From Betaproteobacteria bacterium (lineage in GTDB: Bacteria > Pseudomonadota > Gammaproteobacteria > Burkholderiales > Usitatibacteraceae): DNA of 64,000 nucleotides. The position numbers were made by a program, and so were the translations under genes. The DNA lies in NCBI GenBank assembly GCA_016791265.1, contig JAEUMY010000023.1:434001-498000 (forward strand). Reading direction: 5' to 3'. The notes beneath the pieces were generated by a model. That model was given only the letters and a program-made list of their open reading frames with translations, was not told the DNA's origin and ran no database searches. Below, one piece after another: positions 7,983 through 16,448 of the stretch (position 1 is its first letter; each line of letters starts with the position of its first letter).

Positions 7983-8585
7983 TCAGTCTTCTTCCTTCAT
8001 GCCTTTTGGCTTGTGATGGGCGATGCCCTTGTGGCAGTCGATGCAGGTTTCCTTGTTCTTGACCGCCAGTTCGTGGGATTTCCTTGCACGCGGCTTCTGC
8101 TTCTCCGGGTCCATGCTTTGCAGGGTGTGGCAGTTGCGGCACTCCAGCGAGTCATTCGCCTTCATCCGCGCCCACTCGCGTTCCGCCAGCACCAGCCGTT
8201 TGGCCTCGAACTTCTCGCGGGTATCGATGGTGCCCATCACCTTGCCCAGCAACTCGCGCGAAGCCTGAATCTTGCGGATCATCTTGGGCCCCCACTCTTT
8301 GGGCACATGACAATCCGCGCACACCGCCCGCACCCCGGTGCGATTGGTGTAGTGAATCGTGTTGTCCGAGTACTCCTTGTAGACGTTGTCACGCATCTCA
8401 TGGCAGCCGATGCAGAACGACTCCTTGTTGGTGGCCTCGACGACCGTGTGGAAGCCGCCCCAGAAGACGATGCCAGCCACGATGCCCGCACCCAGCAGCA
8501 CGCCGCACGACAATTTGCTGGGTGAGCGCAATCCGAGCCAGAGGCGACGGATGAGACCCGGTTGGCCGGTGTTGTTCTCGCTCAT
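7983..8585 (-). CDS. nirT: NapC/NirT-family tetraheme quinol dehydrogenase
   Basis: A 200-residue membrane-anchored cytochrome c. One N-terminal membrane helix (about residues 25-45) is followed by four heme sites: CIGCH, CADCH, CRNCH and CIDCH. NapC/NirT proteins oxidise menaquinol or ubiquinol and pass electrons to periplasmic reductases. Its place between the two nirS genes supports the NirT role over NapC; no napA or napB is nearby. A GGAG site precedes the ATG. It follows nirS copy 2 across a 78-bp gap that contains a strong hairpin. Confidence 0.88.
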   Translation of the reverse strand: MSENNTGQPGLIRRLWLGLRSPSKLSCGVLLGAGIVAGIVFWGGFHTVVEATNKESFCIGCHEMRDNVYKEYSDNTIHYTNRTGVRAVCADCHVPKEWGPKMIRKIQASRELLGKVMGTIDTREKFEAKRLVLAEREWARMKANDSLECRNCHTLQSMDPEKQKPRARKSHELAVKNKETCIDCHKGIAHHKPKGMKEED

Positions 8586-8624
8586 TGCTGACTCCCGTTG
8601 GTTGATTCCAGCCGACGCGTGCGG

Positions 8625-8657
8625 CTGCCACCCGCCGGGATCACCGGCGGGTGGCAG
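8625..8657. other. perfect 14-bp stem hairpin directly after nirS copy 2
   Basis: Perfect 14-base arms (8625-8638 and 8644-8657) with a 5-base loop, starting 7 bp after the nirS stop on the minus strand. No T-run follows in the direction of transcription. It fits an mRNA-stabilising or processing structure that would let nirS be expressed above the downstream genes. Confidence 0.6.
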
Positions 8658-8663
8658 GCTCGA

Positions 8664-10376
8664 TCAATAGATGTCGAACTGCGTGTTGTAGACGTTGAAC
8701 TTGCCAGTCGGCGTGATCATGTTCGGATCGGTAATCACCTTTTTCAGCTTCAGCGTCTTGTCGTCGTAGATCACGATGGCGGAACGATCCGTCTTGCCAC
8801 CCCAGAGCGACAGCCAGACTTCGTCACCTGCCTGGTTGTACTCTGGGTGAGTCACGCGGCGCAGTGCCTTGGTCTCCGGCAATCCTGAATCCTTGGCGAC
8901 ATCCAGCTTGACGGGTGGCTTGGACAAGTCCTTCATGTTGAAGACATACACCGACTCGGTGTTCTCGCGCTCCGGGTTCATCGGCAGGTCCGCCCACAGG
9001 TGGTTGGACTTCGGATGGGTCTTCACGAACAGATTGCCCGCGCCCGGCATCTTGAGCTCTTCGACCACCTTCCAGTTGTACTTCTTGAACTGGGCATGTT
9101 CCTTCTTCTCGGACGGCGTCGAGATCAGTGACACCACCGGATCGCCGAGGTGGCCAGTGGCCCACACCGGTCCGTACTTCGGGTGAACGAAGTTCGCGCC
9201 ACGTCCGGGGTGAGGGATCTTCTTGGTATCGACCAGTGCGGCCAGCTTGCCAGTCTTGGTGTCCACAGCGGCAATCTTGTGGCTCGCGTTTGCGGCCACC
9301 AGGAAGTAGCGCTTGGAAGCATCCCAACCGCCATCGTGCAGGAACTTGGCAGATTCAATGGTCGTGGTTTTCAGATTCTTGATGTCGCTGTAGTCCACGA
9401 GCAGGATCTGACCGGTCTCCTTGATGTTCACCACCCATTCCGGCTTGATGTGGGAGGAGACGATCGAGGCCACGCGCGGTTCAGGGTGGTACTCACCATC
9501 CACGGTGATACCGCGTGTGGAAACCACCTTGAGCGGCTTCAGCGTTTCGCCTTCCATGATCGAGTACTGTGGCGGCCAGTAGCTGCCGCCAATCAGGTAC
9601 TTGTCCTCAAAGCCCTTGAACTTCGAGGTGTCAACGGAACGTGCGTCCGATCCCATGCGGATGGTTGCGACAGTCTTTGGTTTTTCAAACCACATGTCGA
9701 TGAGGGTGACCAAGCCATCGCGACCGACCGTGTACACATAGCGACCGGAAGCGGACAGGCGCGAGATGTGAACCGCATAACCCGTGTCCAGGATCTCCCA
9801 GATCTGCTTGGTGTCACCATCGATGAGCGCGAGCTTGCCGGTGTCGCGCAACGTGGTGGCGAATACATTCTTCAGATTGATCTTGTTCATCTGCTTCTTG
9901 GGGCGCTCGTTCACGGGCACCAGGAGCTTCCAGGAAGCTTCCATGTCCTTCAGACTGAACTCAGGCGGCACATCCGGCGTGCGCTGGATATAGCGCGCCA
10001 TGATGTTGATCTCCTCCTTGGTGAGGATGTCGTCATAGTTGACCATGCCGCCCTCGGTCCCGAGCGCGATGATCTTCTCCAGACGCGCGGTGCCCAGTTT
10101 CAGCGTGCCGCCTTCCTGCATGCTTCCGTCAGCAGCTTTCTTGGTCCAGTGCGGTTCCAGATTCTTTCCGGTGGCGCCTTTGCGCAATACGCCATGACAA
10201 CCGGCGCAGCGCTCGAAATAGATCTTCTTTCCCGCCTCGACCTCGGCTGCTGTCATCGCAGGGCCGGCAGGTCCTGCTGAGGCGGCGCCGCCTGACTGCG
10301 CGTAGGCGCCAAGTGAGGTCAGTACGAACATGGCGCCAATGGACGCCTTGCGAAGGATTGGAGTAGCAGGCTTCAT
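8664..10376 (-). CDS. nirS: cytochrome cd1 nitrite reductase NirS, copy 2
   Basis: A 570-residue paralogue of the 4163-5902 gene. The ATG at 10376 begins a clear signal peptide (MKPATPILRKASIGAMFVLT) and has an AGGAGC site just upstream; the open frame before it is not coding. It has CAGCH in the cytochrome c domain, the d1 axial histidine in GYAVHISR, distal histidines in EYHPEPR and IPHPGRGANF, and the NirS C-terminus TGKFNVYNTQFDIY. All catalytic residues are therefore present. It is the first gene of the minus-strand cluster and probably the most strongly expressed. The two copies differ mainly in the N-terminal linker and around the surface of the propeller. Confidence 0.92.
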   Translation of the reverse strand: MKPATPILRKASIGAMFVLTSLGAYAQSGGAASAGPAGPAMTAAEVEAGKKIYFERCAGCHGVLRKGATGKNLEPHWTKKAADGSMQEGGTLKLGTARLEKIIALGTEGGMVNYDDILTKEEINIMARYIQRTPDVPPEFSLKDMEASWKLLVPVNERPKKQMNKINLKNVFATTLRDTGKLALIDGDTKQIWEILDTGYAVHISRLSASGRYVYTVGRDGLVTLIDMWFEKPKTVATIRMGSDARSVDTSKFKGFEDKYLIGGSYWPPQYSIMEGETLKPLKVVSTRGITVDGEYHPEPRVASIVSSHIKPEWVVNIKETGQILLVDYSDIKNLKTTTIESAKFLHDGGWDASKRYFLVAANASHKIAAVDTKTGKLAALVDTKKIPHPGRGANFVHPKYGPVWATGHLGDPVVSLISTPSEKKEHAQFKKYNWKVVEELKMPGAGNLFVKTHPKSNHLWADLPMNPERENTESVYVFNMKDLSKPPVKLDVAKDSGLPETKALRRVTHPEYNQAGDEVWLSLWGGKTDRSAIVIYDDKTLKLKKVITDPNMITPTGKFNVYNTQFDIY

Positions 10377-10498
10377 GGAAGCTCCTGTTGATTGTGCGAA
10401 AGACCAGGTCCAGCGCTTCGCCCGATGAACCTCAATTCCCATGCTGGAAGTGCTGCGAAGGGGCGGCTGAAGCATGGTTTATTGCGCCGCAGCAGACC

Positions 10499-10512
10499 TT
10501 AAGACACATCAA
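10499..10512. promoter_or_regulatory. candidate Dnr/FNR box in the nirS - TonB receptor intergenic region
   Basis: TTAAGACACATCAA matches the FNR/Dnr consensus TTGATnnnnATCAA at 8 of 10 positions, with a perfect right half. A TATACT -10 hexamer at 10534-10539 lies 31 bp centre to centre from it, the spacing of a class II activated promoter reading toward the TonB receptor. The same site is 129 bp from the nirS start on the other strand. Confidence 0.5.
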
Positions 10513-10533
10513 GGTTTGCCACTTGCGCGTCCC

Positions 10534-10539
10534 TATACT
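10534..10539 (+). promoter_or_regulatory. candidate -10 element for the TonB receptor gene
   Basis: TATACT, one mismatch to TATAAT, 34 bp upstream of the GTG start and correctly spaced from the Dnr-like box for activation at about -41.5. Confidence 0.45.
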
Positions 10540-10572
10540 CGATGCACCATCGAAGAGAACGAGGAGCATCTT

Positions 10573-12876
10573 GTGATACATCAAGCAGCGCGGCTCACCA
10601 CTCGAGCACGCCCCATTTGCCTGGCCCTGCAGGCGGCCTTGGTGGCACTGTCATCGCCGCTCGCGAGTGCCTTGACCGGCGAACTGACCGGCCCGGTGCC
10701 TGACGGACCGGAGCAGATCGTCGTGACCGCGACGCGTGAGGGCGTGGCGGTATCAGAAGCACCGGCCAGCGTCACGATCGTCACGGCGAAAGAGATCGCG
10801 GAGCGGCGTGCCGCGCGTCTGGGTGATGTGCTCTCCGAAGTGCCCGGGCTGTACCTGCGGTCGAACGCGCAAGGGGCGGTGTTCCCGTCCTCGGGGCAGG
10901 CGAGCATCGCGTTGAGAGGCGTTCCCCGCACCGCGCGCACACTGGTGATGATCGACGGTCAGCCGGTGAACAACGCGATTTCGGGCGGCATTGATCTCTC
11001 TTCCATCCTCCTCGAGAACGTCCGTCGGATTGAGGTCGTGCGCGGCCCTTACTCCGCCCTGTACGGCGGCAATGCGATGGGCGGTGTGATACATGTCCTG
11101 ACCCAAGCGCCGGCGAGTCGCCAAGCGCAGGTGAAAGTGGAGAGTGCGATGGGCGACTTGCGGGGCAGTGCGCTCTCGGCGACCTTTCGCGATCGTTTCG
11201 AGAACGGCCTCGGCCTTGTGCTCGCGCTGGGTTACCGTGAGAGCGAAGGCATTCCCGACAGCGACTACGTCGTCAAACCGCTTACTGCCGGTGCCGCAAC
11301 GCTGGCTGTGACCGGCGCACGCCCCACCACCACGCCGGCGGGCGCGGCGGCCGCATGGGTGGGCAACAAAGGCGCACGCCCCTGGCGGCAAGCCAATGCT
11401 GAGCTGAAGTTGTCGCGCGAATTGGGCGCCGCCGGCACGGTCACGGGCGGCATCGCCTATGCCGGCTATCGCGTGGGATACGACAGACCCGAATCGTTCC
11501 TGACCAACTCCGCAGGGGAGCGGATTTTCAGTGGCACGGTGAATCCGGGGCTGACACCCGGCAGCCGCGTGGCGTTGGCAGAGACGGACTTCTTCACCTT
11601 CACGCCTTCATTCGAACAACAGTGGCGCGCTCATCTGCGCTGGGAGGCCAACTTCGACAATGGCATGCGCGCGGTGATGAACGCCGGACACATGGATCAC
11701 AACTTCCGCTTCGCCTTGCCCGGTTCCGGCGCCCGCTATGACGGTGGCCCCGGCGAGTGGTCCGACCAGCCGAATCGGCGCACCGACATCGACGCCCACA
11801 TGAAGTGGATGCCTTCGGATGACATTCGCCTCACCGCCGGTGCCGCATGGAATCAGTTGCGTCTGGATCGCAGGACGCAAGACGCAACGAGTTGGCGCGA
11901 CGTGGACTCGGTCACCACGGAAAAGTCCCGCAGCCTTGGCAAGAGCGGCATCGCCGCGCTGTTCGCGGAAGCGGCCTACACGGCGAGTCAAGCGCTGACG
12001 GTGAGTGCGGGCGGGCGCTTCGATCGGTTCACCACCGAGGGCCTGGTGAGTCAGAGCACGGCGCCCGCATTCATGACCACCTACGGCCAACGCAGCGAGC
12101 AGCGCTTCTCCCCGAAGGTGGCCGCGATCTATGTGGCCTCGCCCTCGGTGACGCTGCGAGCCAGCGCGGGCGGTGGTTTTCGTCCGCCCACACTGCTGGA
12201 TCTGTACACGCGCTCGGTCGCGCCGTCGAATGTCGCAGGTGTGTTCAGCATCAACGAACCCGCCGCCGACCTGAAAGCTGAGCGCATTCGAGCAGTGGAG
12301 GCGGGATTCGATTGGCAACGCTCGAAGGATGTGAAGATGTCCGGGGCGATCTTCTCCCAGACTCTGAGCAATCTCATCTACCGCAGCCGCAAGAGCGCGA
12401 CACTCACTCAGTCCGTCAATGCCGGACGCGCCAGAATTGATGGTGTCGAGCTGGATGCGCGTGCGCGCCTGGGCGCGACACCACTGTCGGTCTTCGCGAG
12501 TGCCTCGTACCTGCATCGCTATGACATCACTGACAACCCCGCTGTGCCTGCGAGTGTGGGCAAGCGACTGCCAGATGTGCCAGGTCGAATGATCAATGCG
12601 GGTATCGAGTATCAGCAAGGCGCCCTGCAGGCATCGCTGGTGGCGCGGCGGGTCGGTCACGTCTTTGGCTCTGGCGACGACACCAATGCCAACACCGCCC
12701 AAGGGGTATTCGGTTCGTACGATGCGCGCACCACGCTGCATGCGCGTGCCGCCTGGCGGATCACGCCACGAGTTCGGGTGGCGCTTTCTGTCGAGAACGT
12801 CGGCAACAAGCAGTACTTCGATTTCTTCAAGCAGGCGGGAACAACGGCATTCGCGGAAGTGACGGTGACGTACTAG
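10573..12876 (+). CDS. TonB-dependent outer-membrane receptor
   Basis: A 767-residue outer-membrane receptor. GTG at 10573 is chosen because AGGAG lies 6 bp upstream and a signal peptide (ending near SPLASA) follows. The plug domain begins with a TonB box-like EQIVVTATREG and continues through GDVLSEVPGLYLR and VVRGPYSALYGGNAMGGVIHV. The C-terminal barrel ends in ...EVTVTY with the terminal aromatic residue typical of outer-membrane proteins. The ligand is unknown: the family includes cobalamin, siderophore and copper (NosA/OprC) receptors. Divergence from nirS and a candidate Dnr-driven promoter suggest a metal or cofactor needed during denitrification. The TAG stop codon lies in the first bases of the repeat at 12873. 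Confidence 0.85.
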   Translation: MIHQAARLTTRARPICLALQAALVALSSPLASALTGELTGPVPDGPEQIVVTATREGVAVSEAPASVTIVTAKEIAERRAARLGDVLSEVPGLYLRSNAQGAVFPSSGQASIALRGVPRTARTLVMIDGQPVNNAISGGIDLSSILLENVRRIEVVRGPYSALYGGNAMGGVIHVLTQAPASRQAQVKVESAMGDLRGSALSATFRDRFENGLGLVLALGYRESEGIPDSDYVVKPLTAGAATLAVTGARPTTTPAGAAAAWVGNKGARPWRQANAELKLSRELGAAGTVTGGIAYAGYRVGYDRPESFLTNSAGERIFSGTVNPGLTPGSRVALAETDFFTFTPSFEQQWRAHLRWEANFDNGMRAVMNAGHMDHNFRFALPGSGARYDGGPGEWSDQPNRRTDIDAHMKWMPSDDIRLTAGAAWNQLRLDRRTQDATSWRDVDSVTTEKSRSLGKSGIAALFAEAAYTASQALTVSAGGRFDRFTTEGLVSQSTAPAFMTTYGQRSEQRFSPKVAAIYVASPSVTLRASAGGGFRPPTLLDLYTRSVAPSNVAGVFSINEPAADLKAERIRAVEAGFDWQRSKDVKMSGAIFSQTLSNLIYRSRKSATLTQSVNAGRARIDGVELDARARLGATPLSVFASASYLHRYDITDNPAVPASVGKRLPDVPGRMINAGIEYQQGALQASLVARRVGHVFGSGDDTNANTAQGVFGSYDARTTLHARAAWRITPRVRVALSVENVGNKQYFDFFKQAGTTAFAEVTVTY

Positions 12877-13045
12877 GGCCTGTTCACGCTGATTTCATTT
12901 CCCTCGTTGTCCTCATGCCGGAATGAGCGCAAGGCGCTCCGCCGCCGCCCCATGCCGTGAGCGGCCCAGCGGCGGGGCGTCCGGCTTTCAGCGCAACCCG
13001 CCACACCCCAGCGAGGAGCATGAAATCAGTGTGAACAGGCCCCAG
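12873..13045. mobile_element. MITE-like element, copy 1 (about 173 bp)
   Basis: The ends are inverted repeats: 12876-12898 and 13020-13042 are 23-base arms with one mismatch, beginning GGGCCTGTTCACGCTGATTT. The outermost CTAG/CCAG bases extend the symmetry. It has no coding capacity of its own. A longer relative with identical ends lies at 49393-49665. It fills most of the gap after the TonB receptor gene and supplies the end of its stop codon. No target duplication can be made out. Transposase, if any, is elsewhere. Confidence 0.75.
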
Positions 13046-13165
13046 TCCGACGCGGTTCAGGCCGGCTTCGATACGCGGATTCGCCTCGCTTGTTGGTAAC
13101 ACACTGGCACAAGGCAATGGAGTCGCGCGTGCTAGCTTGATACGCACCGTCTTGCGGAGTGGGCA

Positions 13166-14218
13166 ATGCGCTTGCTGACTGTTTTGGTCCTTGAGTGGGC
13201 CCTGATTCAGCCCGTGGCGGCCCATGCGGGCTTCGAACTGCACCGCATCGCCGACGGCGTTCACGTCGCCGTGCGCAGTGAGCCGGCCGGGCTCATGGTC
13301 GATGCGAACGCGACACTCATCATCAACGACCAGGATGTTGTTGTGGTCGATGCCAATGTCGGCCCGACATCGGCCAAGGCGACGTTGGCCGCGCTCAGGA
13401 AACTCACCGCGAAGCCGGTGCGTTACGTCATCAACACCCATTGGCATGACGACCATGTGCTTGGCAACCAGGTCTGGCGCGATGCGTTTCCCGGCGTGGA
13501 GTTCATCGCCCATCGCACTCTAGCTGACTACTTGCCCGGACAGGGGCTGAAAAACCGCCAGGCCATGCTGAGCGGCGCGCCGTCCGGCGTCGCAATGCTG
13601 AAGTCGCTCCTCGACCGCGCGCAGGGCGGGGATGGCCAGCCGCTGTCGGCGACGGCGCGGGCCAGCCACGAGAGCGACATCCGTCTGGTTGAGCGATATC
13701 TCGCGGAAACACCGAAGGTGGAGATCGTTGGACCGACGCTCACGTTCGAGGACCGGTTGGTCCTGCAACGCGGCGCGCGACGCATCGAGGTGTTGCATCT
13801 CGGGCGCGGGCACACGGCGGGCGACATCGTTGTGCATCTGCCCGCGGACGGCATCGTCATCACCGGTGATCTGGTGGTGGCACCGGTCCCGCTGATCGGT
13901 CGCGACCAAAGCCACATCGCTGGCTGGGCGGTGACCCTGGAAAAGGTGCTGGCCTTGCTGCCCAAGTTCATCGTGCCCGGCCACGGCCCGGTGTTCCGCG
14001 ACAGCGAATATTCGCAACGAGTGATCGCTTTGCTGCGCGATATCCAGTCGCAGGCAACAGCGGCCAAGGCGCGCGGCGAGTCACTCGACGCCGCGCGCAA
14101 GGTCATCACGCTGGCCGACCACCGGCGAATATTCGCAGGCGATGATCAGGTGCGCAACATGCTCTTCACGCAGTACGTGCTCGGTCCGGGGATTGGCGCG
14201 GTCTACCGCGACCGCTAA
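13166..14218 (+). CDS. secreted metallo-beta-lactamase-fold hydrolase
   Basis: A 350-residue protein with a short signal peptide (ending near VAAHA). The MBL zinc motif THWHDDH is near residue 93, followed by GHTAGD, ITGDLV and VPGHGP, so the di-zinc site is complete. The family includes class B3-like lactamases and quinoprotein relay metallohydrolases; the substrate cannot be read from sequence. It is a single gene, between the MITE-like element and a convergent HEAT-repeat operon. Its 3' half contains the first two copies of the GCGAATATTCGC palindrome, which encode SEYSQ and RRIFA. Confidence 0.75.
   Translation: MRLLTVLVLEWALIQPVAAHAGFELHRIADGVHVAVRSEPAGLMVDANATLIINDQDVVVVDANVGPTSAKATLAALRKLTAKPVRYVINTHWHDDHVLGNQVWRDAFPGVEFIAHRTLADYLPGQGLKNRQAMLSGAPSGVAMLKSLLDRAQGGDGQPLSATARASHESDIRLVERYLAETPKVEIVGPTLTFEDRLVLQRGARRIEVLHLGRGHTAGDIVVHLPADGIVITGDLVVAPVPLIGRDQSHIAGWAVTLEKVLALLPKFIVPGHGPVFRDSEYSQRVIALLRDIQSQATAAKARGESLDAARKVITLADHRRIFAGDDQVRNMLFTQYVLGPGIGAVYRDR
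14004..14015. repeat. GCGAATATTCGC palindrome 1
   Basis: Perfect 12-mer, flanks A/A. Inside the MBL hydrolase gene in the EYS codon register. Confidence 0.95.
14125..14136. repeat. GCGAATATTCGC palindrome 2
   Basis: Perfect 12-mer, flanks G/A. Inside the MBL hydrolase gene in the RIFA register, using the rare Ile codon ATA. Only 121 bp from copy 1. Confidence 0.95.
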
Positions 14219-14237
14219 GCGTGAAGCGGCGCGGGCA

Positions 14238-15284
14238 TCACTGCGGCGATGGGAGCAAGACCTTTTCCAGATAAGCCATGGCCTCGGGCGACTTGCTTTG
14301 CCCCAGCCAGAACAGCGCCTGCTTGCGTTCCTCCCTGGCGAGATTGCGGTTCTCGGCGATGACGGCAAGCGCTCTTGTTGCGCGCTCGCCGGGCAATTGC
14401 GATAGCGCGAAGACAGCCTGATGACGCACCCTGCGTTCCGGGTCGAGTCGCACCGCATCGGCGATGGCGCGCTCGGCCTCGGGCGCCTTCGTCTGCGCCA
14501 GCCAGAACCAGGCCTGGGAACGCACGTTCGCAGCCGGATCGTTTTCGCCCTGCTGGATGAGCAGCGCGGTCGCGCGTGGCGACTTCGACTGCGCCACCGA
14601 GAACGCAGTGTGCTCGCGAATATTCGCATCGGCATCGGACATCATGATGGGCTTCAGGACATCCAAGCCAGGTTCTCCGCGTGTCTGGCCGATCCAGAAC
14701 ACCGCGTCTCGGCGCAACTCGCTCGGCCGCTGGGCGCGTGCTTCCGTGGCGAGGACATTCAGCGCAGCGTCCCCGCGATGCTGTGCGACGGCCGCCAGCG
14801 CGGTGCGATGGAGCTCGCGTTCAGGTGTGCGCGACGTCGGCGCCGGATCCGCGCTGCCGGCCCAGTTCTTGGCCAACAGGCTGCCGAGGAATCGACTGCT
14901 TTCGTCGGCGTCGTGGCGACCGAGGTGCCGCACTGGTGTGGCCGCCGTCACTTCACAGGTTGGCGCAAGCGCGCGCAGCCGCTCGACTTTGCCTCCAACC
15001 AGTTTCGCGTAAACGCGAACGGTGTCGGTGCGCGCGTCGTTCTGGCTGCCGAAGCCGTGATTTTTGCCGTCCAGATCGCAGCGCCCGCCGCCTGTCTTGC
15101 GCTGCTGCCAGTCGGCGAAGCAGCACCACGCCGGGGCGTCGTCCACGGCGGGCACGTCCCAGGATGCCCAACCATCGCGCGGAAGGTTGAGCGGCTCGGC
15201 GGCGGTGCCGGCAAGCGGCGCCGTTGCGATGGCCAGGGCGCATGCGGCGCGCAACGTGGCGGTGATCAGTCGCGCGGATTTCAT
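14238..15284 (-). CDS. secreted HEAT-repeat protein (second of pair)
   Basis: A 348-residue protein with a signal peptide (ends near GTAAE). The N-terminal third is Cys-containing (DAPAWCCFADWQ, GRCDLDG), the rest consists of about seven HEAT repeats of the pattern RRDAVFWIGQT / REHTAFSVAQS / RSQAWFWLAQT / RHQAVFALSQL / RKQALFWLGQS. HEAT solenoids bind other proteins. Its ATG overlaps the upstream stop (ATGA). It is the last gene of the sigma/anti-sigma operon, so an envelope-stress output or sensor role is possible but unproven. Confidence 0.75.
   Translation of the reverse strand: MKSARLITATLRAACALAIATAPLAGTAAEPLNLPRDGWASWDVPAVDDAPAWCCFADWQQRKTGGGRCDLDGKNHGFGSQNDARTDTVRVYAKLVGGKVERLRALAPTCEVTAATPVRHLGRHDADESSRFLGSLLAKNWAGSADPAPTSRTPERELHRTALAAVAQHRGDAALNVLATEARAQRPSELRRDAVFWIGQTRGEPGLDVLKPIMMSDADANIREHTAFSVAQSKSPRATALLIQQGENDPAANVRSQAWFWLAQTKAPEAERAIADAVRLDPERRVRHQAVFALSQLPGERATRALAVIAENRNLAREERKQALFWLGQSKSPEAMAYLEKVLLPSPQ
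14616..14627. repeat. GCGAATATTCGC palindrome 3
   Basis: Perfect 12-mer, flanks C/A. Inside the HEAT-repeat gene in the ANIR register. Confidence 0.95.
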
Positions 15285-16405
15285 TTGCGGCCCTCCAGCG
15301 CTGCATCGATGGCTTCCAGCGCGGCATCGCCACCCATGATGGAGAGGATGCGCAGCAACGCGCGTTTCTCTTCGTTGGTTTTCGCAGCGCGGTACAGCGC
15401 CAGCACACCCTGCTGATCGCCGGACACGTGCAGGCCGTGCAACGCCGCGTCGCGAATGGCCTTCTCGCTGGAGCCGATGTACAACTCGCGCAACGCCTTC
15501 CTGGCGGCGTCGGTGCCGACGATGCCGATGCTCCGCACCGCATCGACGCGGGTCGAGATGTCGCTGTTCTGGTTGGCGAGGCGCACCAGGCTGTCCAGAT
15601 CGCCGGCGATGGCATAGGCCTGCACGAGGCCGCGATGTGACTTCTGCACATCGGCCAGTTTGCGCAGTTCTTCCTTGGCGCCCATGGTGGAAAGCATGCG
15701 GATGGCTTGGCTCACTTCCTTTTCGTCCTTGGAGGTCGCCGCGATCTGGTAGACCTCCTGCTTCCGGCCCGCGATCATCCAGGCCGACATCACTTCACGC
15801 TTCACGCGGGAATCACCGGCCGCGTAGATTTCCGGCAGTGCCGCCATCGCCGTTTTGTTGCCGTGGATGCCGATGTTGCGAATGGCATCGTATTTCAGCG
15901 CCGGCATTCCGCCGCGGGCGGTGTCCAGCAGGATGGTCGCCGCTTCCGCGTTGTCGATCTGGCTCAACACGAACAGCGCGCGCTTCTTCACGAGCACCGT
16001 CTGCTGTCCGGCAAGCACCTTCTTGAGCAGCGGCAGCGAGCGATCGGCGGGAACGCTCATCAATCCCTCGATGGCAGTCAGTGCCAGGGACTCTTCTTCG
16101 GTGGGTGGGCGACGCGGCGATTCGTGATCATCATGCGGCAGCGGTGAAAGCGGGGCCGCCGGCGCCAAAGGCGCCAGGGGGACGCGTGGTGTCGTTGTCG
16201 GACGGGGCGTAGGCGCGACGCGTGGTGCGGGCGTGGCCCTAGGGGCCTCCGGCGGCGTGGGGGCGGCGGGCGCCTGGGCGAGCCGTGGTGGCGCGGGGGG
16301 TTCCGGCGGCATGGACGAGTCGTCGGCGGCGCGTGCGGCACTGCCGGCGAAGATGATGAGCGCACCGAGCATGGAGCAGGCAATCTGGTTGAGCGTGTGT
16401 TTCAT
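15281..16405 (-). CDS. secreted HEAT-repeat protein with Pro/Ala-rich linker (first of pair)
   Basis: A 374-residue protein; ATG at 16405 has AAGGAG upstream and begins a signal peptide ending near ARA. Residues about 30-85 form a Pro/Ala/Arg/Thr-rich low-complexity linker (PTPRPTTTPRVPLAPLAPAA). The remainder consists of HEAT-like repeats (KKRALFVLSQIDNAEAATIL, LKYDAIRNIGIHG, STRVDAVRSIGIVG). It is paired with the following HEAT gene by a 4-bp overlap, which suggests the two proteins act together. They sit behind an ECF sigma factor and its probable anti-sigma factor. Confidence 0.75.
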   Translation of the reverse strand: MKHTLNQIACSMLGALIIFAGSAARAADDSSMPPEPPAPPRLAQAPAAPTPPEAPRATPAPRVAPTPRPTTTPRVPLAPLAPAAPLSPLPHDDHESPRRPPTEEESLALTAIEGLMSVPADRSLPLLKKVLAGQQTVLVKKRALFVLSQIDNAEAATILLDTARGGMPALKYDAIRNIGIHGNKTAMAALPEIYAAGDSRVKREVMSAWMIAGRKQEVYQIAATSKDEKEVSQAIRMLSTMGAKEELRKLADVQKSHRGLVQAYAIAGDLDSLVRLANQNSDISTRVDAVRSIGIVGTDAARKALRELYIGSSEKAIRDAALHGLHVSGDQQGVLALYRAAKTNEEKRALLRILSIMGGDAALEAIDAALEGRK

Positions 16406-16448
16406 GCGATTCTCCTTGGCGCAATGCGCCGGGTTCACATTCATTGGG

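Noticed and set aside
12884..13513. Open frames across the MITE-like elements (LGPVHTDFIPLAGLW...)
   Set aside because: They come from the element's inverted repeats and overlap real genes; both copies give similar peptides only because the DNA is repeated.
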